Below are positions 15,903-24,266 of a stretch of 24,423 bases of DNA, one piece after another (within the stretch, counting starts at the first letter, position 1; each line of letters begins with the position of its first letter). The stretch is from NCBI GenBank assembly GCA_051004815.1, contig JBPCJY010000201.1, positions 1 to 24,423 on the forward strand, written 5' to 3'. This stretch comes from JBBQXY01 sp051004815 (GTDB lineage: Bacteria > Chloroflexota > Ktedonobacteria > Ktedonobacterales > Ktedonobacteraceae). The notes beneath the pieces were generated by a model. It searched no databases and had not been told where the DNA came from. It was given only the letters and a program-made list of their open reading frames with translations. The translations under genes were made by a program, and so were the position numbers.

Positions 15903-17902
15903 CGGGTGTTCTTGTTGGTAACTATTTCTTGCTCGAATGTGTAGCTCGTGAGGGAATGGTTGAGACATATTGTACACGTCCAACAACCAGGGGTGGAGTG
16001 GATGTCATCCTGCGCTTATTCCGACCGGAATTTCCTGATCCCACCTCGTTTCGCGAACACTTTGCTGAGGAGGTGGAAAAAGTATGGCGTTGCCATCACG
16101 ACCATATCCAACCTCTGCTAGAATTCGGCACCGGTGATGATCTGCTCTATTGCGCGACCCTTGCGCCTGAGGGAGAGACCCTGGCACAATTGTTAGAGCG
16201 GTATCCTGAGCGATATTTACCGATTCCTTTCGCGGTGCGGGTGATTACTCAGCTTTGTTCAGCACTACAGTACGCGCATGAACGGGGCATTGTGCATGGC
16301 AATATCCAGCCATCAAGCATCTTGCTAGACGATGAAGAACACGTTCTCCTCACGCATTTTGGCATGAAACGCGCCTATCAAGAGGGTGAGGCATTAGTAT
16401 CGCAGCTACGAGAGGGCAATGCCGCTTATGTCGCGCCCGAACAGGCTCTGGGGATGATCCAGGAGGCGAGCGATATTTACGCGCTGGGTGTATTGTTATT
16501 CCGTTTAGTGGGTAGTTTTTTGCCCTATGATGATGAAGACCGCGGAGAAATCGCTATCCAGCATGCCAACGAACCAATGCCAGCTCTCAGGACGATCCGT
16601 GCGGATGTCTCTGAAGAACTAGAGCTTGTAGTACGCACTGCACTCGCAAAAACGCCAGGAGATCGTTTTGCAAGCCCGGCGACATTGGCACAGGCATTAC
16701 AAGCGGCCCTGGAACCGCAAAGTCCACAGGTCGTCCCTTCCGCGCCAGAGCGACGTATAGCTGTGCGTGCTCGGCGTACGCATGTCAGCTGGTCTCGTAT
16801 ATCATCCTTCTTCATGCTTCTTGTTCTGCTGACCGGGTTGATTGGGGCATCGTTTTTTATCTTTTCATTGCCAGCGCATATGTATGATTTGCGTACGATA
16901 TCGTTTTTAAATCCTGGTCACGCAGTTGCTACCGCGACAAAGATAGCCACCAAGGCAAGAAGCACACCAACCAGGGCGACAACTACAACTGGCCTGACGC
17001 CCATTTCTGGCTCCTATCCACCTATTTCCACTACCTCTACAATCGCGGTATCACCAACTCCAACAGTTAACGGGACAGTTTCTGGCACCCCCGCTACCCC
17101 ACCTGTTACTCCCGCGCCTCTACCGCTCAACTGTGCAACTGGCACGCTATCGATAGATGGTTCGCAGGGCCTGGGGCCATTGTTACAGCAGCTAGGGAGC
17201 GATTACCAGAACCATTGCCCAAATTTCACGCTCGCGTTGAATGAAAGTGGTAGCCGCGTTGGTCTAAATGCTTTGCAACAGCGGCATATTGACGTTGCAT
17301 CATCTGATTTGACGGCCCGTTCCTCGCGCAATCTGGTGGATCATCCTATCGCGGCACTGCTCTATGCTATTGTTGTCAACCCTGATGTGCAGATCAGTGG
17401 ACTGAGTAGTGCTACTTTGCAAGCAATCTACCAGGGAACCATCACTAACTGGTCGCAAGTGGGCGGTCCCGATGAAACGATTACGGTGTATCAACGACCG
17501 ACGACGGATACCGTGATGACTATTTTCCGCTCCTTTGTTCTCAACGGCGCGACTGAGCATGTGAGGGGTATGCGGCTGAAGAAAGATTGGGTGCAGGCGG
17601 TGGCTATGACGCCTGGAGCGATCAGTTATGTTCCCTTAGTGGAAGCGGAAGCTAGCAATGTCGCTGTGCTGGCGATTGATGGGGCGCAGCCAGGTGTCGA
17701 GTCATTACAGCAAGGAAGCTACCCATTTTGGAGCGTGGAGCACCTGTATACACGAGGCAATGGGACAAGCCAGTTTCAAGCGTATCTGCCCTTTCTCAAT
17801 AGCACAAAAGAAGCTACTATGTTCGCCCAATTTGGCGCGTTACCTGTCAGCATGATGACGCAAGATGTACTGGCTACCCATCTTCCAGGGCCAGAAATAT
17901 AG
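15890..17902 (+). CDS. Pseudokinase - membrane segment - extracellular PstS-like binding domain
   Basis: 670 residues; ATG at 15890 chosen because GGAG lies upstream and the domain begins there as in the preceding paralogue. Residues 9-275 keep the kinase fold (VAPEQ 181-185, ASDIYALGVLLFR), but the glycine loop is lost, the VAIK Lys is Arg (about 42), HRD is HGN (136-138), and DFG is HFG (156-158). It cannot be an active kinase. Basic residues (288-304) precede one membrane segment (305-327), which puts the C-terminus outside. A Thr/Pro linker (345-412) leads to a PBP-like domain (413-665) with the PstS hallmark AIYQGTITNWSQVGG (512-526), SGSRVG and DVASSDL. The usual R-x-x-x-SGT phosphate contact reads RPTTDT, so the ligand may not be phosphate. 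Confidence 0.9.
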   Translation: MAELAGVLVGNYFLLECVAREGMVETYCTRPTTRGGVDVILRLFRPEFPDPTSFREHFAEEVEKVWRCHHDHIQPLLEFGTGDDLLYCATLAPEGETLAQLLERYPERYLPIPFAVRVITQLCSALQYAHERGIVHGNIQPSSILLDDEEHVLLTHFGMKRAYQEGEALVSQLREGNAAYVAPEQALGMIQEASDIYALGVLLFRLVGSFLPYDDEDRGEIAIQHANEPMPALRTIRADVSEELELVVRTALAKTPGDRFASPATLAQALQAALEPQSPQVVPSAPERRIAVRARRTHVSWSRISSFFMLLVLLTGLIGASFFIFSLPAHMYDLRTISFLNPGHAVATATKIATKARSTPTRATTTTGLTPISGSYPPISTTSTIAVSPTPTVNGTVSGTPATPPVTPAPLPLNCATGTLSIDGSQGLGPLLQQLGSDYQNHCPNFTLALNESGSRVGLNALQQRHIDVASSDLTARSSRNLVDHPIAALLYAIVVNPDVQISGLSSATLQAIYQGTITNWSQVGGPDETITVYQRPTTDTVMTIFRSFVLNGATEHVRGMRLKKDWVQAVAMTPGAISYVPLVEAEASNVAVLAIDGAQPGVESLQQGSYPFWSVEHLYTRGNGTSQFQAYLPFLNSTKEATMFAQFGALPVSMMTQDVLATHLPGPEI

Positions 17903-17953
17903 TTTGTAGAGAACGATAAATCCTTTGTGAACGCTTGAATTAACAACGCGCTG

Positions 17954-18259
17954 TCAGCGTCCTAGTTCGCGTTGCAACGCCTCCAAGCGTGCTGTTAGAC
18001 GTAGAATAACCTCAATGCCAGCCAGGTTTACGCCCAGGTCACGATGTAGGCGTCGTATGCGACGCAGCTGTGCGATATCTTCTTCACGGTAGCGTCGCTC
18101 TTCGCCACTGATGGCAATGCCCTCAACTAAGCCCGCCGCTTGCAAGCGGCGTATCATCTGTACTTCTAGCTGGCAATATTCTGCTGTCTCTTGCTCGTTA
18201 TAATAGGTTGTTGCTTGATCGTTCTGAATCATGATGCGGGTATAGTGATACTCTGGCAT
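17954..18259 (-). CDS. MerR-family regulator, HspR-like
   Basis: A 101-residue protein. Start placed at ATG 18259, with GGAG 6 bases upstream; an in-frame TTG at 18271 is less likely. An N-terminal MerR helix-turn-helix (TAEYCQLEVQMIRRLQAAGL) is followed by ERRYREEDIAQLRRI and DLGVNLAGIEVIL, the block seen in HspR, repressor of dnaK operons. It is the last gene of a grpE-dnaK-dnaJ cluster, 21 bases after dnaJ, the same arrangement as hspR in actinobacteria. Because the neighbouring DnaJ lacks a zinc finger, a CbpM-like role (binding and modulating the J-protein) is an alternative. I see no HAIR element (CTTGAGT-N7-ACTCAAG) in the promoter gaps. Confidence 0.82.
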   Translation of the reverse strand: MPEYHYTRIMIQNDQATTYYNEQETAEYCQLEVQMIRRLQAAGLVEGIAISGEERRYREEDIAQLRRIRRLHRDLGVNLAGIEVILRLTARLEALQRELGR

Positions 18260-18280
18260 GTATAGCTCCAATTCCTCTCT

Positions 18281-19270
18281 TTACTCGTGCCCATTATAGC
18301 TGATGGAACGAGCAAATGACTCGAAGAGACGGCGTTGCTCGTCGGTCAGGTGTGTAGGAAGCACGACCGTTACTTCGGCAAAAAGATCACCGTGCTGCTC
18401 TGGTTTCCCCAGGTGTGGCATGCCCTGGCCGCGGAGACGAAATGCCCGCCCGTTGCTTGTTTCCGGGGGAATGCGCAACATGAGCCGCCGACCATCTGGC
18501 GTTGGAACATGGATTTCACCGCCCAATAATGCGGTCGCTAAAGGAACCTCAACGCGTGTGCGTAGATTGTTCCCTTCCCTGGTAAACGCGGAATCTGGCA
18601 GCATATGAACGTGCAGGTACAGATCACCTCGGCCTGTAGTACCCTGTACACCTTGCCCGGCAATACGAATGCGGGAACCCTCGTCTACGCCCGCCGGAAT
18701 CTTGACTTCCAGGCGGCGCGTATTACCATCTGGCTCCGTCAACTCAAAGAATCGTGAGGTGCCTTTGTATGCCTCGCCCAGCGATACTTCGACTATTGCT
18801 TCTACATCCTGTCCAACGGTGGCACGCTGGCGTCGACCGCTTGTTGTGGATGTACTGCCATCAGGTGCCGAGCCATCACTAAAGTAGGTGCCAAAGAAAT
18901 CCGAGAAGGGGGATTGGTCGCCAAAGATATCGCGCAAGTCTTCCTCGTTGACCGTGCGATATTGGTACTGTCCTCCCTCATAACCACCTCCTGCTCCGCC
19001 CGCACTGGCAGCATTTTCAGCACCGGGCCAATGTCCGTACTGCTGATAATAAGTGCTCATTTCATCATACTTTTTGCGCTTCTCAGGGTCGGAAAGCACC
19101 TCATTGGCTTCGTTAATCTCCTTGAACTGCTCCTCTGCTGCTTTATCGCCTGGGTTAACGTCGGGGTGATGTTTGCGTGCCAGCTTGCGATATGCCTGCC
19201 GAATCTCTTTCTGGTCGGCATTCTTAGTGACGCCTAAAATTTTATAATAGTCCTTAGAGTCTACTGCCAT
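18281..19270 (-). CDS. dnaJ: DnaJ-type co-chaperone without zinc finger (class B, CbpA-like)
   Basis: 329 residues. The J-domain is at about 7-72 with the HPD motif at 35-37 that stimulates DnaK ATPase. A Gly-rich segment (about 88-100) follows, then two beta-sandwich client-binding domains (KIPAGVDEGSRIRIAGQG and LRIPPETSNGRAFRLRGQG). No CxxCxGxG repeats are present, so this is class B, like CbpA. It delivers unfolded proteins to the DnaK encoded upstream. A GAGGA site is 6 bases before the ATG. A separate promoter and a hairpin lie in the 167-base gap after dnaK, so it may be expressed in part independently. Confidence 0.95.
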   Translation of the reverse strand: MAVDSKDYYKILGVTKNADQKEIRQAYRKLARKHHPDVNPGDKAAEEQFKEINEANEVLSDPEKRKKYDEMSTYYQQYGHWPGAENAASAGGAGGGYEGGQYQYRTVNEEDLRDIFGDQSPFSDFFGTYFSDGSAPDGSTSTTSGRRQRATVGQDVEAIVEVSLGEAYKGTSRFFELTEPDGNTRRLEVKIPAGVDEGSRIRIAGQGVQGTTGRGDLYLHVHMLPDSAFTREGNNLRTRVEVPLATALLGGEIHVPTPDGRRLMLRIPPETSNGRAFRLRGQGMPHLGKPEQHGDLFAEVTVVLPTHLTDEQRRLFESFARSISYNGHE

Positions 19271-19317
19271 AGAAATCCTCGTTTAGCATGTTTTCGTCCT
19301 GCTTTCCATTTTACAAT

Positions 19318-19347
19318 ATTATAAATATGGAGGGCTTCTCGCTGCAA
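19318..19347 (-). promoter_or_regulatory. Internal promoter for dnaJ and the hspR-like gene
   Basis: On the minus strand TTGCAG (19347-19342), 18-base spacer, TATAAT (19323-19318). The -10 is perfect consensus. It is about 50 bases before the dnaJ ATG, downstream of the dnaK-dnaJ hairpin. Confidence 0.7.
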
Positions 19348-19356
19348 GCGGCGCAT

Positions 19357-19394
19357 TTGTTGTAGCGGAGATGCGAAGCTCTCCGCTACAACAA
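19357..19394. repeat. Hairpin in the dnaK-dnaJ gap
   Basis: Arms 19357-19371 and 19380-19394 are 15-bp exact complements with the loop TGCGAAGC. No T run follows on the minus strand. It may attenuate transcription or stabilise the 3' end of the grpE-dnaK message, setting a different dosage for dnaJ. Confidence 0.75.
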
Positions 19395-19437
19395 GTCCTG
19401 GACAGTCAAAGTTAACGAGAAGTTGGGGAGAGATTGG

Positions 19438-21348
19438 CTACTCGTTGACTTCGCGGTACTCGCCCTCGACGGTGCCAGTATCATTGCTTTGGGTGGGGCC
19501 GCTTGACCGTGAACCAGTGTCAGAGCCTGGAGCTGTATTGGCCCCGGTCTGGCTATAGATTTCCTGGCCAATACGCTGCTGAGTGCTTTCCAGGTCAGCC
19601 GTCGCGGAACGAATACGCGCTGTATCGGTGCCACTGAGAGCCTCACGGACGGTCTGTATCTTGGATTCTACATCGCTACGCAGGTTGGTCGATATTTTGT
19701 CTTGTACATCGCGCAAGGTGCGCTCGGCCTGGTAGGCAATACTATCAGCGCGGTTGCGCAGCTCGATTTCTTCCTTGCGTTCGCGGTCTTCACGAGAATG
19801 AATCTCTGCCTCACGCACCATTTTATCGATCTCGCTTTGAGAGAGACCGCTGGATGCCGTGATTGTTACCTTTTGTTCGCGGCCAGTGGCTTTGTCACGG
19901 GCGGAGACATTGAGTATACCGTTGGCATCGATGTCAAAGGTGACTTCAATCTGCGGGATGCCACGCGGGGCGGGTGCGATGCCTTCCAGGTGGAAGTGAG
20001 CCAGGCTTTTGTTGTCGCGTGCAAATTCGCGCTCGCCCTGTAGCACATGAACTTCTACCGCAGGTTGGTTATCTTCAGCCGTGCTAAAGGTCTCACTCTT
20101 GCGTGAAGGGATGGTCGTGTTGCGCTCAATGAGTTTGGTCATGACGCCGCCGAGCGTCTCGACGCCCAGTGAAAGCGGGGTAACATCGAGCAAGAGCACG
20201 TCTTTCACTTCACCTTGCAGAACACCGGCCTGAATGGCCGCGCCAATGGCTACGACCTCGTCAGGATTGACGCCCTTATGAGGTTCCTTGCCAAAGATTT
20301 TACGTACCAGATCGATGACTGCGGGCATACGCGTTTGCCCACCGACGAGCACAACTTCGTTGATATCGCTGGCCTTCATCCCGGCATCTTCGAGAGCTTT
20401 CATGACTGGTCCGCGTGTGCGCTCGATCAGTTCACCGACCAGCTGCTCTAGCTTTGAACGAGTCAGGGTGAGGACCAAATGTTTGGGGCCATTGGCATCG
20501 GCACTGATGAAGGGCAGGTTGATCTCCGTCTGCATGGATGAGGAGAGTTCGATTTTCGCCCGTTCCGCGGCCTCCTTCAGACGTTGGAGGGCCATACGAT
20601 CTTTGCTAAGGTCGATACCCTGGTCTTTGCGGAATTCAGCGACGAGCCAGTTGATAATACGCTGGTCGAAATCGTCACCGCCGAGGTGGGTGTCACCATT
20701 CGTTGCTTTGACCTCGAAGATGCCTTCGCCCAGTTGCAAGATGGAGATATCGAACGTACCACCACCGAGGTCATAGACCGCAATCGTCTCGTCCTTCTTT
20801 TTCTCCAGCCCATACGCCAGGGCAGCGGCTGTTGGCTCATTAATGATGCGAAGCACTTCCAAGCCCGCGATTTTCCCGGCATCTTTAGTTGCTTGACGCT
20901 GTGAGTCGTTGAAGTAGGCAGGAACGGTGATGACGGCCTGCGTAACGCGCTCGCCTAATTTTGCTTCGGCATCAGTCTTCAATTTTTGTAGAATCATTGC
21001 CGAGATTTCTGGTGGACTATATTCGCGTCCGGCCATCGTCACGCGCACATCGCCATTGGCAGCGCGGGTGATTTTGTAGGGAGCATTGTGGATGGTGCGC
21101 TGCACCTCGGGATCGTCAAATTTGCGTCCCATGAGGCGTTTCACGGAAAACACTGTATTTTCGGGATTGGTGACTGCCTGTCTTTTCGCGACCTGTCCAA
21201 CCAGTCGTTCGCCATTTTTTGTAATGGCGACAATGGAAGGTGTCAGGCGTGCGCCCTCGCTATTTTCCAGGACGGTTGGTTCACCTGCTTCTATGACTGC
21301 TACGACTGAGTTTGTTGTACCAAGATCGATGCCAATCACTTTTGCCAT
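19438..21348 (-). CDS. dnaK: Hsp70 chaperone DnaK
   Basis: A 636-residue ATP-driven chaperone of normal length. The nucleotide-binding domain has GIDLGTTNS (6-14), Lys70 in FSVKRLMG, TVPAYFNDSQRQATKDAG (141-158), DLGGGTFD (193-200) and VLVGGQTRMP. The linker VLLLDVTPLSLG joins the substrate-binding domain and helical lid, and the protein ends in a short disordered Gly/Ser/Thr-rich tail finishing GEYREVNE. AAGGAGG lies about 10 bases before the ATG. It is 37 bases after grpE and transcribed with it. Confidence 0.98.
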   Translation of the reverse strand: MAKVIGIDLGTTNSVVAVIEAGEPTVLENSEGARLTPSIVAITKNGERLVGQVAKRQAVTNPENTVFSVKRLMGRKFDDPEVQRTIHNAPYKITRAANGDVRVTMAGREYSPPEISAMILQKLKTDAEAKLGERVTQAVITVPAYFNDSQRQATKDAGKIAGLEVLRIINEPTAAALAYGLEKKKDETIAVYDLGGGTFDISILQLGEGIFEVKATNGDTHLGGDDFDQRIINWLVAEFRKDQGIDLSKDRMALQRLKEAAERAKIELSSSMQTEINLPFISADANGPKHLVLTLTRSKLEQLVGELIERTRGPVMKALEDAGMKASDINEVVLVGGQTRMPAVIDLVRKIFGKEPHKGVNPDEVVAIGAAIQAGVLQGEVKDVLLLDVTPLSLGVETLGGVMTKLIERNTTIPSRKSETFSTAEDNQPAVEVHVLQGEREFARDNKSLAHFHLEGIAPAPRGIPQIEVTFDIDANGILNVSARDKATGREQKVTITASSGLSQSEIDKMVREAEIHSREDRERKEEIELRNRADSIAYQAERTLRDVQDKISTNLRSDVESKIQTVREALSGTDTARIRSATADLESTQQRIGQEIYSQTGANTAPGSDTGSRSSGPTQSNDTGTVEGEYREVNE

Positions 21349-21385
21349 TGTTTTATTTCCTCCTTATGATGGTCTCAATGCTAGC

Positions 21386-21940
21386 CTAACGTGTATCCAT
21401 TGGAGAGACATTGCTGGACACAATGACCTGTGCGGGGCGAATGACGCGATCTCCCATGGTATAGCCGGGCCGTGTTACGGTGATAACCGTGCCTTCTGGC
21501 ATATCTGATCGTGCTTCCATGGTGAGGGCTTCATGCCAGCGCGGGTCAAACTGTTCTCCCGGTCGGCCAATCAGACGCACTCCCATTCGTTCAAGGGTGC
21601 TCATCAGGCGTTTTGTGACCAGGCGAATTCCTTGCACCCATGGGTGATGAGCTAACTCTGGTGATGACGCGCTCAATGCACGGCCCAGGTCATCGAGGAT
21701 AGGTAAGAGTTGTTCCAGTACCTGTGCTTGTGCGGCGGTGCGTGCCTCTGTCATTTCTTGAGTGGCTCGGCGTCGGTAGTTGATGAAATCGGCCTGGGTG
21801 CGGCGCAACATATCCAGATATTCTTCTGTCTTCTGCTGCTCCGCGGTATACTTTTGTTCTAGCTGAGAAAATGACTCAGTTTCACTATTGTCTTCCGTTG
21901 ACGACGGAGGAGCTATTTCTTCTTGCTGGTCATTCTGCAC
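21386..21940 (-). CDS. grpE: GrpE nucleotide exchange factor
   Basis: 184 residues from a GTG start at 21940. AAAGGAG lies 7 bases before that GTG, whereas the ATG 24 bases further upstream has no ribosome site and would place this AAAGGAG inside the coding region. An acidic, disordered N-terminus is followed by a long coiled coil (about 25-80; QKYTAEQQKTEEYLDMLRR region) that forms the dimer handle, and a C-terminal beta-domain with the family end block MGVRLIGRPGEQFDP...HEAL and GDRVIRPAQVIVS. It opens the DnaK nucleotide cleft to release ADP. First gene of the chaperone cluster. Confidence 0.94.
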   Translation of the reverse strand: MQNDQQEEIAPPSSTEDNSETESFSQLEQKYTAEQQKTEEYLDMLRRTQADFINYRRRATQEMTEARTAAQAQVLEQLLPILDDLGRALSASSPELAHHPWVQGIRLVTKRLMSTLERMGVRLIGRPGEQFDPRWHEALTMEARSDMPEGTVITVTRPGYTMGDRVIRPAQVIVSSNVSPMDTR

Positions 21941-21978
21941 GATGCTACTCCTTTCGAGGCGCATTGATGAGCTTTAAC

Positions 21979-21994
21979 ATATTCACGCGAATAT
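21979..21994. promoter_or_regulatory. Palindrome upstream of grpE, possible operator
   Basis: ATATTC-ACGC-GAATAT, a perfect 6-bp inverted repeat with a 4-base centre, 39 bases before the grpE GTG. It does not match CIRCE or HAIR. Position is suitable for a heat-shock operator, but nothing else supports it. Confidence 0.35.
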
Positions 21995-21999
21995 CACGC

Positions 22000-22050
22000 G
22001 ACCAGGACGGGCCGATCAATCGGCGGTGGCGGCGATAAATCGCGCCCTAC
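22000..22050 (+). repeat. Dispersed palindromic repeat, copy B
   Basis: Same-orientation relative of 7551-7604. Contains GCCGATCAATCGGC and GCGATAAATCGC, two consecutive near-perfect small palindromes, and ends in CTAC. The last bases overlap the TAG stop of the debranching enzyme gene (22047-22049), so the repeat edge provides that stop. Confidence 0.65.
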
Positions 22051-24266
22051 TGTTCGGGTTCGTCTACGACGTGAATGATATCGTCCTTGGCTGTGCCCTT
22101 ATCTACTTGTACGCCCTGTACCTCCCAACGCGAGATGGTGCCGTCGCGCCAGAAACGGATGGTGAGCGAACAAGGGCCGACTCGCAACTGTTGTAACTCA
22201 AGCTCAGGTACCCAATCAGGCAGAGTAGGTTTGACATACAAGCGTTTATTGGGCGCATCAGCGCGTAGACCAAGTATGGTGCGTACCATGTGGAAGACGC
22301 TGCCGGTGGCCCAGGCTTGCGGTATGTTGGCTCCGCCCGGATAAAGCACGGGAAAATCTACATCTCCTTTGCGGTGGATGCCGGCGAAAACCTCTGGTGG
22401 GCGATAGGAATCAAAACGGTTGATGGCGTCGAATATGCCCCGCATGACTTTGTTGGCTTCGTCTATCAGTCCATAGCGTTTGAAGCCAGCGGCAATGATG
22501 CCGTTATCCTGTGGCCAGACTGAGCCGAGCTGATAGAGGTAGGGGTTGTACGCTGGATTTTTGCTGGAGAGGGTGCGTATGCCCCAGCCGCTCCACATAT
22601 CGTCCTGTAAGAGTCGCTTGACGGTACGTTCGGCTTTATCTTGATCGGCGATACCACCCCACAGACACTGGCCCGCGTTCGATGCAATAGAAGTGATTTG
22701 CTTTTTATCTGGATCGAGGCCATAGGCGAAACAGCCTTCATCTTCCATCCAGAACTTCTTGTTGAAGTTGTGCTTCAATGTCTTAGCCTGCTGCAATAGC
22801 TCCTTGGCTTTCTCAGCATCGCCTAAAGCCTGAAAAACTTCCGCCATGCGGATTTTGGCGTCGTAGACATAGCCTTGTAGTTCACAGGTGCCTTTGGGCT
22901 GCTTTACCTGAGTGCCATCGGCATAGACAACGGCGTTGCCGGCATCCTTCCAACTGAGGTTCTGGTAGCCTAGTGATGAGAAAGTTTTGTACTCCTGAAA
23001 GCCATCGCCGTCGAGATCGCCATAGTTGTCGATCCAGTTCAGGCAGTCATTGGCGATCTTTTTAAACTCTTTGAGTAGGGCGATGTCGCCCGTCCAGCGA
23101 TATGTTTCGGAGAGAACGATGAGATACAGGATGGTTGCATCGGCGGTGCCATAATAGGGTGTAAAGGGAATTTGGTCAAAATGCGCTAGCTCACCAAAGC
23201 GTATTTCATGCATAGTCTTGCCGCGTTGCTCGTCACGCCAATCATCGCGCTTTGTTCCCTGGTATTCGGATAGGCGTTTGAGCGCGCCTCTTCCAAATCC
23301 GGTGGAGACAGCCATATTCTGGAAAGAGACAGTCAGGCTATCGCGCCCAAAGAGGGTCACGAACCAGGGAACGCCAGCGGCGGGAACCCAGGCTTCATCC
23401 GAAACGTCCATGTCATAGATGCGTAACGCGCCCATATCTTCTACCGCCTGGCGATAGGTGCGGTACAGGTCATTGTTGGGGGTGACAATAGTGGTACAGT
23501 TCTTTTGCCAGCGTGCTTGCCGTTTATCGAAGTCGCTGCTTGGTTCTACATGTTGCGAAGGGATAGCTCCCGCTGAAGAGGTGCCTTTTTGGCCATAGCT
23601 GCATGTACCAGGGGTTGGTATTTTAACGTGCTGTCCATGTTCCAGGATAATATCCCCACATGCCTGCCATTCCTCATTTTGATTAAGTTCAATCTCGAAG
23701 AAGAGGCGCCCATTCGCGTAGCCGACAGGTGCCTTGGTGTTGGTTATCTGGTAGATCGCGGCACGATGGAAATCTTTGTTATCATAGGAAGTGCTGAGCC
23801 GTTTGAGTTTTTCGTCCCATTGTGTTTCTTGTTTGCCGCGCTGGACGATATCATGCGATTTCACTTCAAAGATATCCGCGAAATCTGAACGTATCGCCAG
23901 TTCAAATACAAACTTCACCGACATACCGGTGTAATTCACAATGGAGAACTCTTCGTGAATGCCCTCGCTCACAGTACGATTGAGGGTGAGTCCGAGCGTA
24001 TCTTTGGCTAGCACACCGCCCTCGGTCGTGACCTGGGGGTTGGTGAGGTGAATACGCGCAGCGTAGAAGGTTAACTGGTTAGAATTGATCAACTTCCATG
24101 GTACCCGGTTGATGTAGAGGCGATAAAAGCTGATGAAGCGTGTGTCCATGGCATAGATACCTGTGTCATCATCTGTATTGGCAAAGCCACTGTGGTCAGT
24201 GACCATGAACGTGCGCCCCTGGCTGATGGTGATGACTGGTGGCCCTACTTTTATGTCGATGGTCAT
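22047..24266 (-). CDS. Glycogen debranching enzyme-like amylo-alpha-1,6-glucosidase
   Basis: 739 cytoplasmic residues; no signal peptide. Residues about 10-215 form the beta-rich N-terminal domain of bacterial debranching-like proteins (FMVTDHSGFANTDDDTGIYAMDTR). From about 260 an alpha/alpha six-barrel follows: LFGRDSL (305-311), PYYGTADATILYLI (370-383), DLDGDGFQEY (417-426) with acidic candidates for catalysis, LSWKD (437-441), and QLGSVWPQDNG near 590. This is the fold of GDE C-terminal and related GH glucosidases acting on alpha-1,6 branches or trehalose-like sugars. Exact substrate is not certain. GGGGAGA lies just before the ATG. It is on the same strand as grpE, about 106 bases upstream of it, with repeat B between. 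Confidence 0.9.
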   Translation of the reverse strand: MTIDIKVGPPVITISQGRTFMVTDHSGFANTDDDTGIYAMDTRFISFYRLYINRVPWKLINSNQLTFYAARIHLTNPQVTTEGGVLAKDTLGLTLNRTVSEGIHEEFSIVNYTGMSVKFVFELAIRSDFADIFEVKSHDIVQRGKQETQWDEKLKRLSTSYDNKDFHRAAIYQITNTKAPVGYANGRLFFEIELNQNEEWQACGDIILEHGQHVKIPTPGTCSYGQKGTSSAGAIPSQHVEPSSDFDKRQARWQKNCTTIVTPNNDLYRTYRQAVEDMGALRIYDMDVSDEAWVPAAGVPWFVTLFGRDSLTVSFQNMAVSTGFGRGALKRLSEYQGTKRDDWRDEQRGKTMHEIRFGELAHFDQIPFTPYYGTADATILYLIVLSETYRWTGDIALLKEFKKIANDCLNWIDNYGDLDGDGFQEYKTFSSLGYQNLSWKDAGNAVVYADGTQVKQPKGTCELQGYVYDAKIRMAEVFQALGDAEKAKELLQQAKTLKHNFNKKFWMEDEGCFAYGLDPDKKQITSIASNAGQCLWGGIADQDKAERTVKRLLQDDMWSGWGIRTLSSKNPAYNPYLYQLGSVWPQDNGIIAAGFKRYGLIDEANKVMRGIFDAINRFDSYRPPEVFAGIHRKGDVDFPVLYPGGANIPQAWATGSVFHMVRTILGLRADAPNKRLYVKPTLPDWVPELELQQLRVGPCSLTIRFWRDGTISRWEVQGVQVDKGTAKDDIIHVVDEPEQ

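Noticed and set aside
20288..20776. Open frame on the plus strand opposite dnaK
   Set aside because: Arg/Ser-rich shadow of the highly conserved dnaK coding strand with no ribosome site or recognisable motif.
21941..22046. CIRCE or HAIR heat-shock element before grpE
   Set aside because: Neither TTAGCACTC-N9-GAGTGCTAA nor CTTGAGT-N7-ACTCAAG is present.
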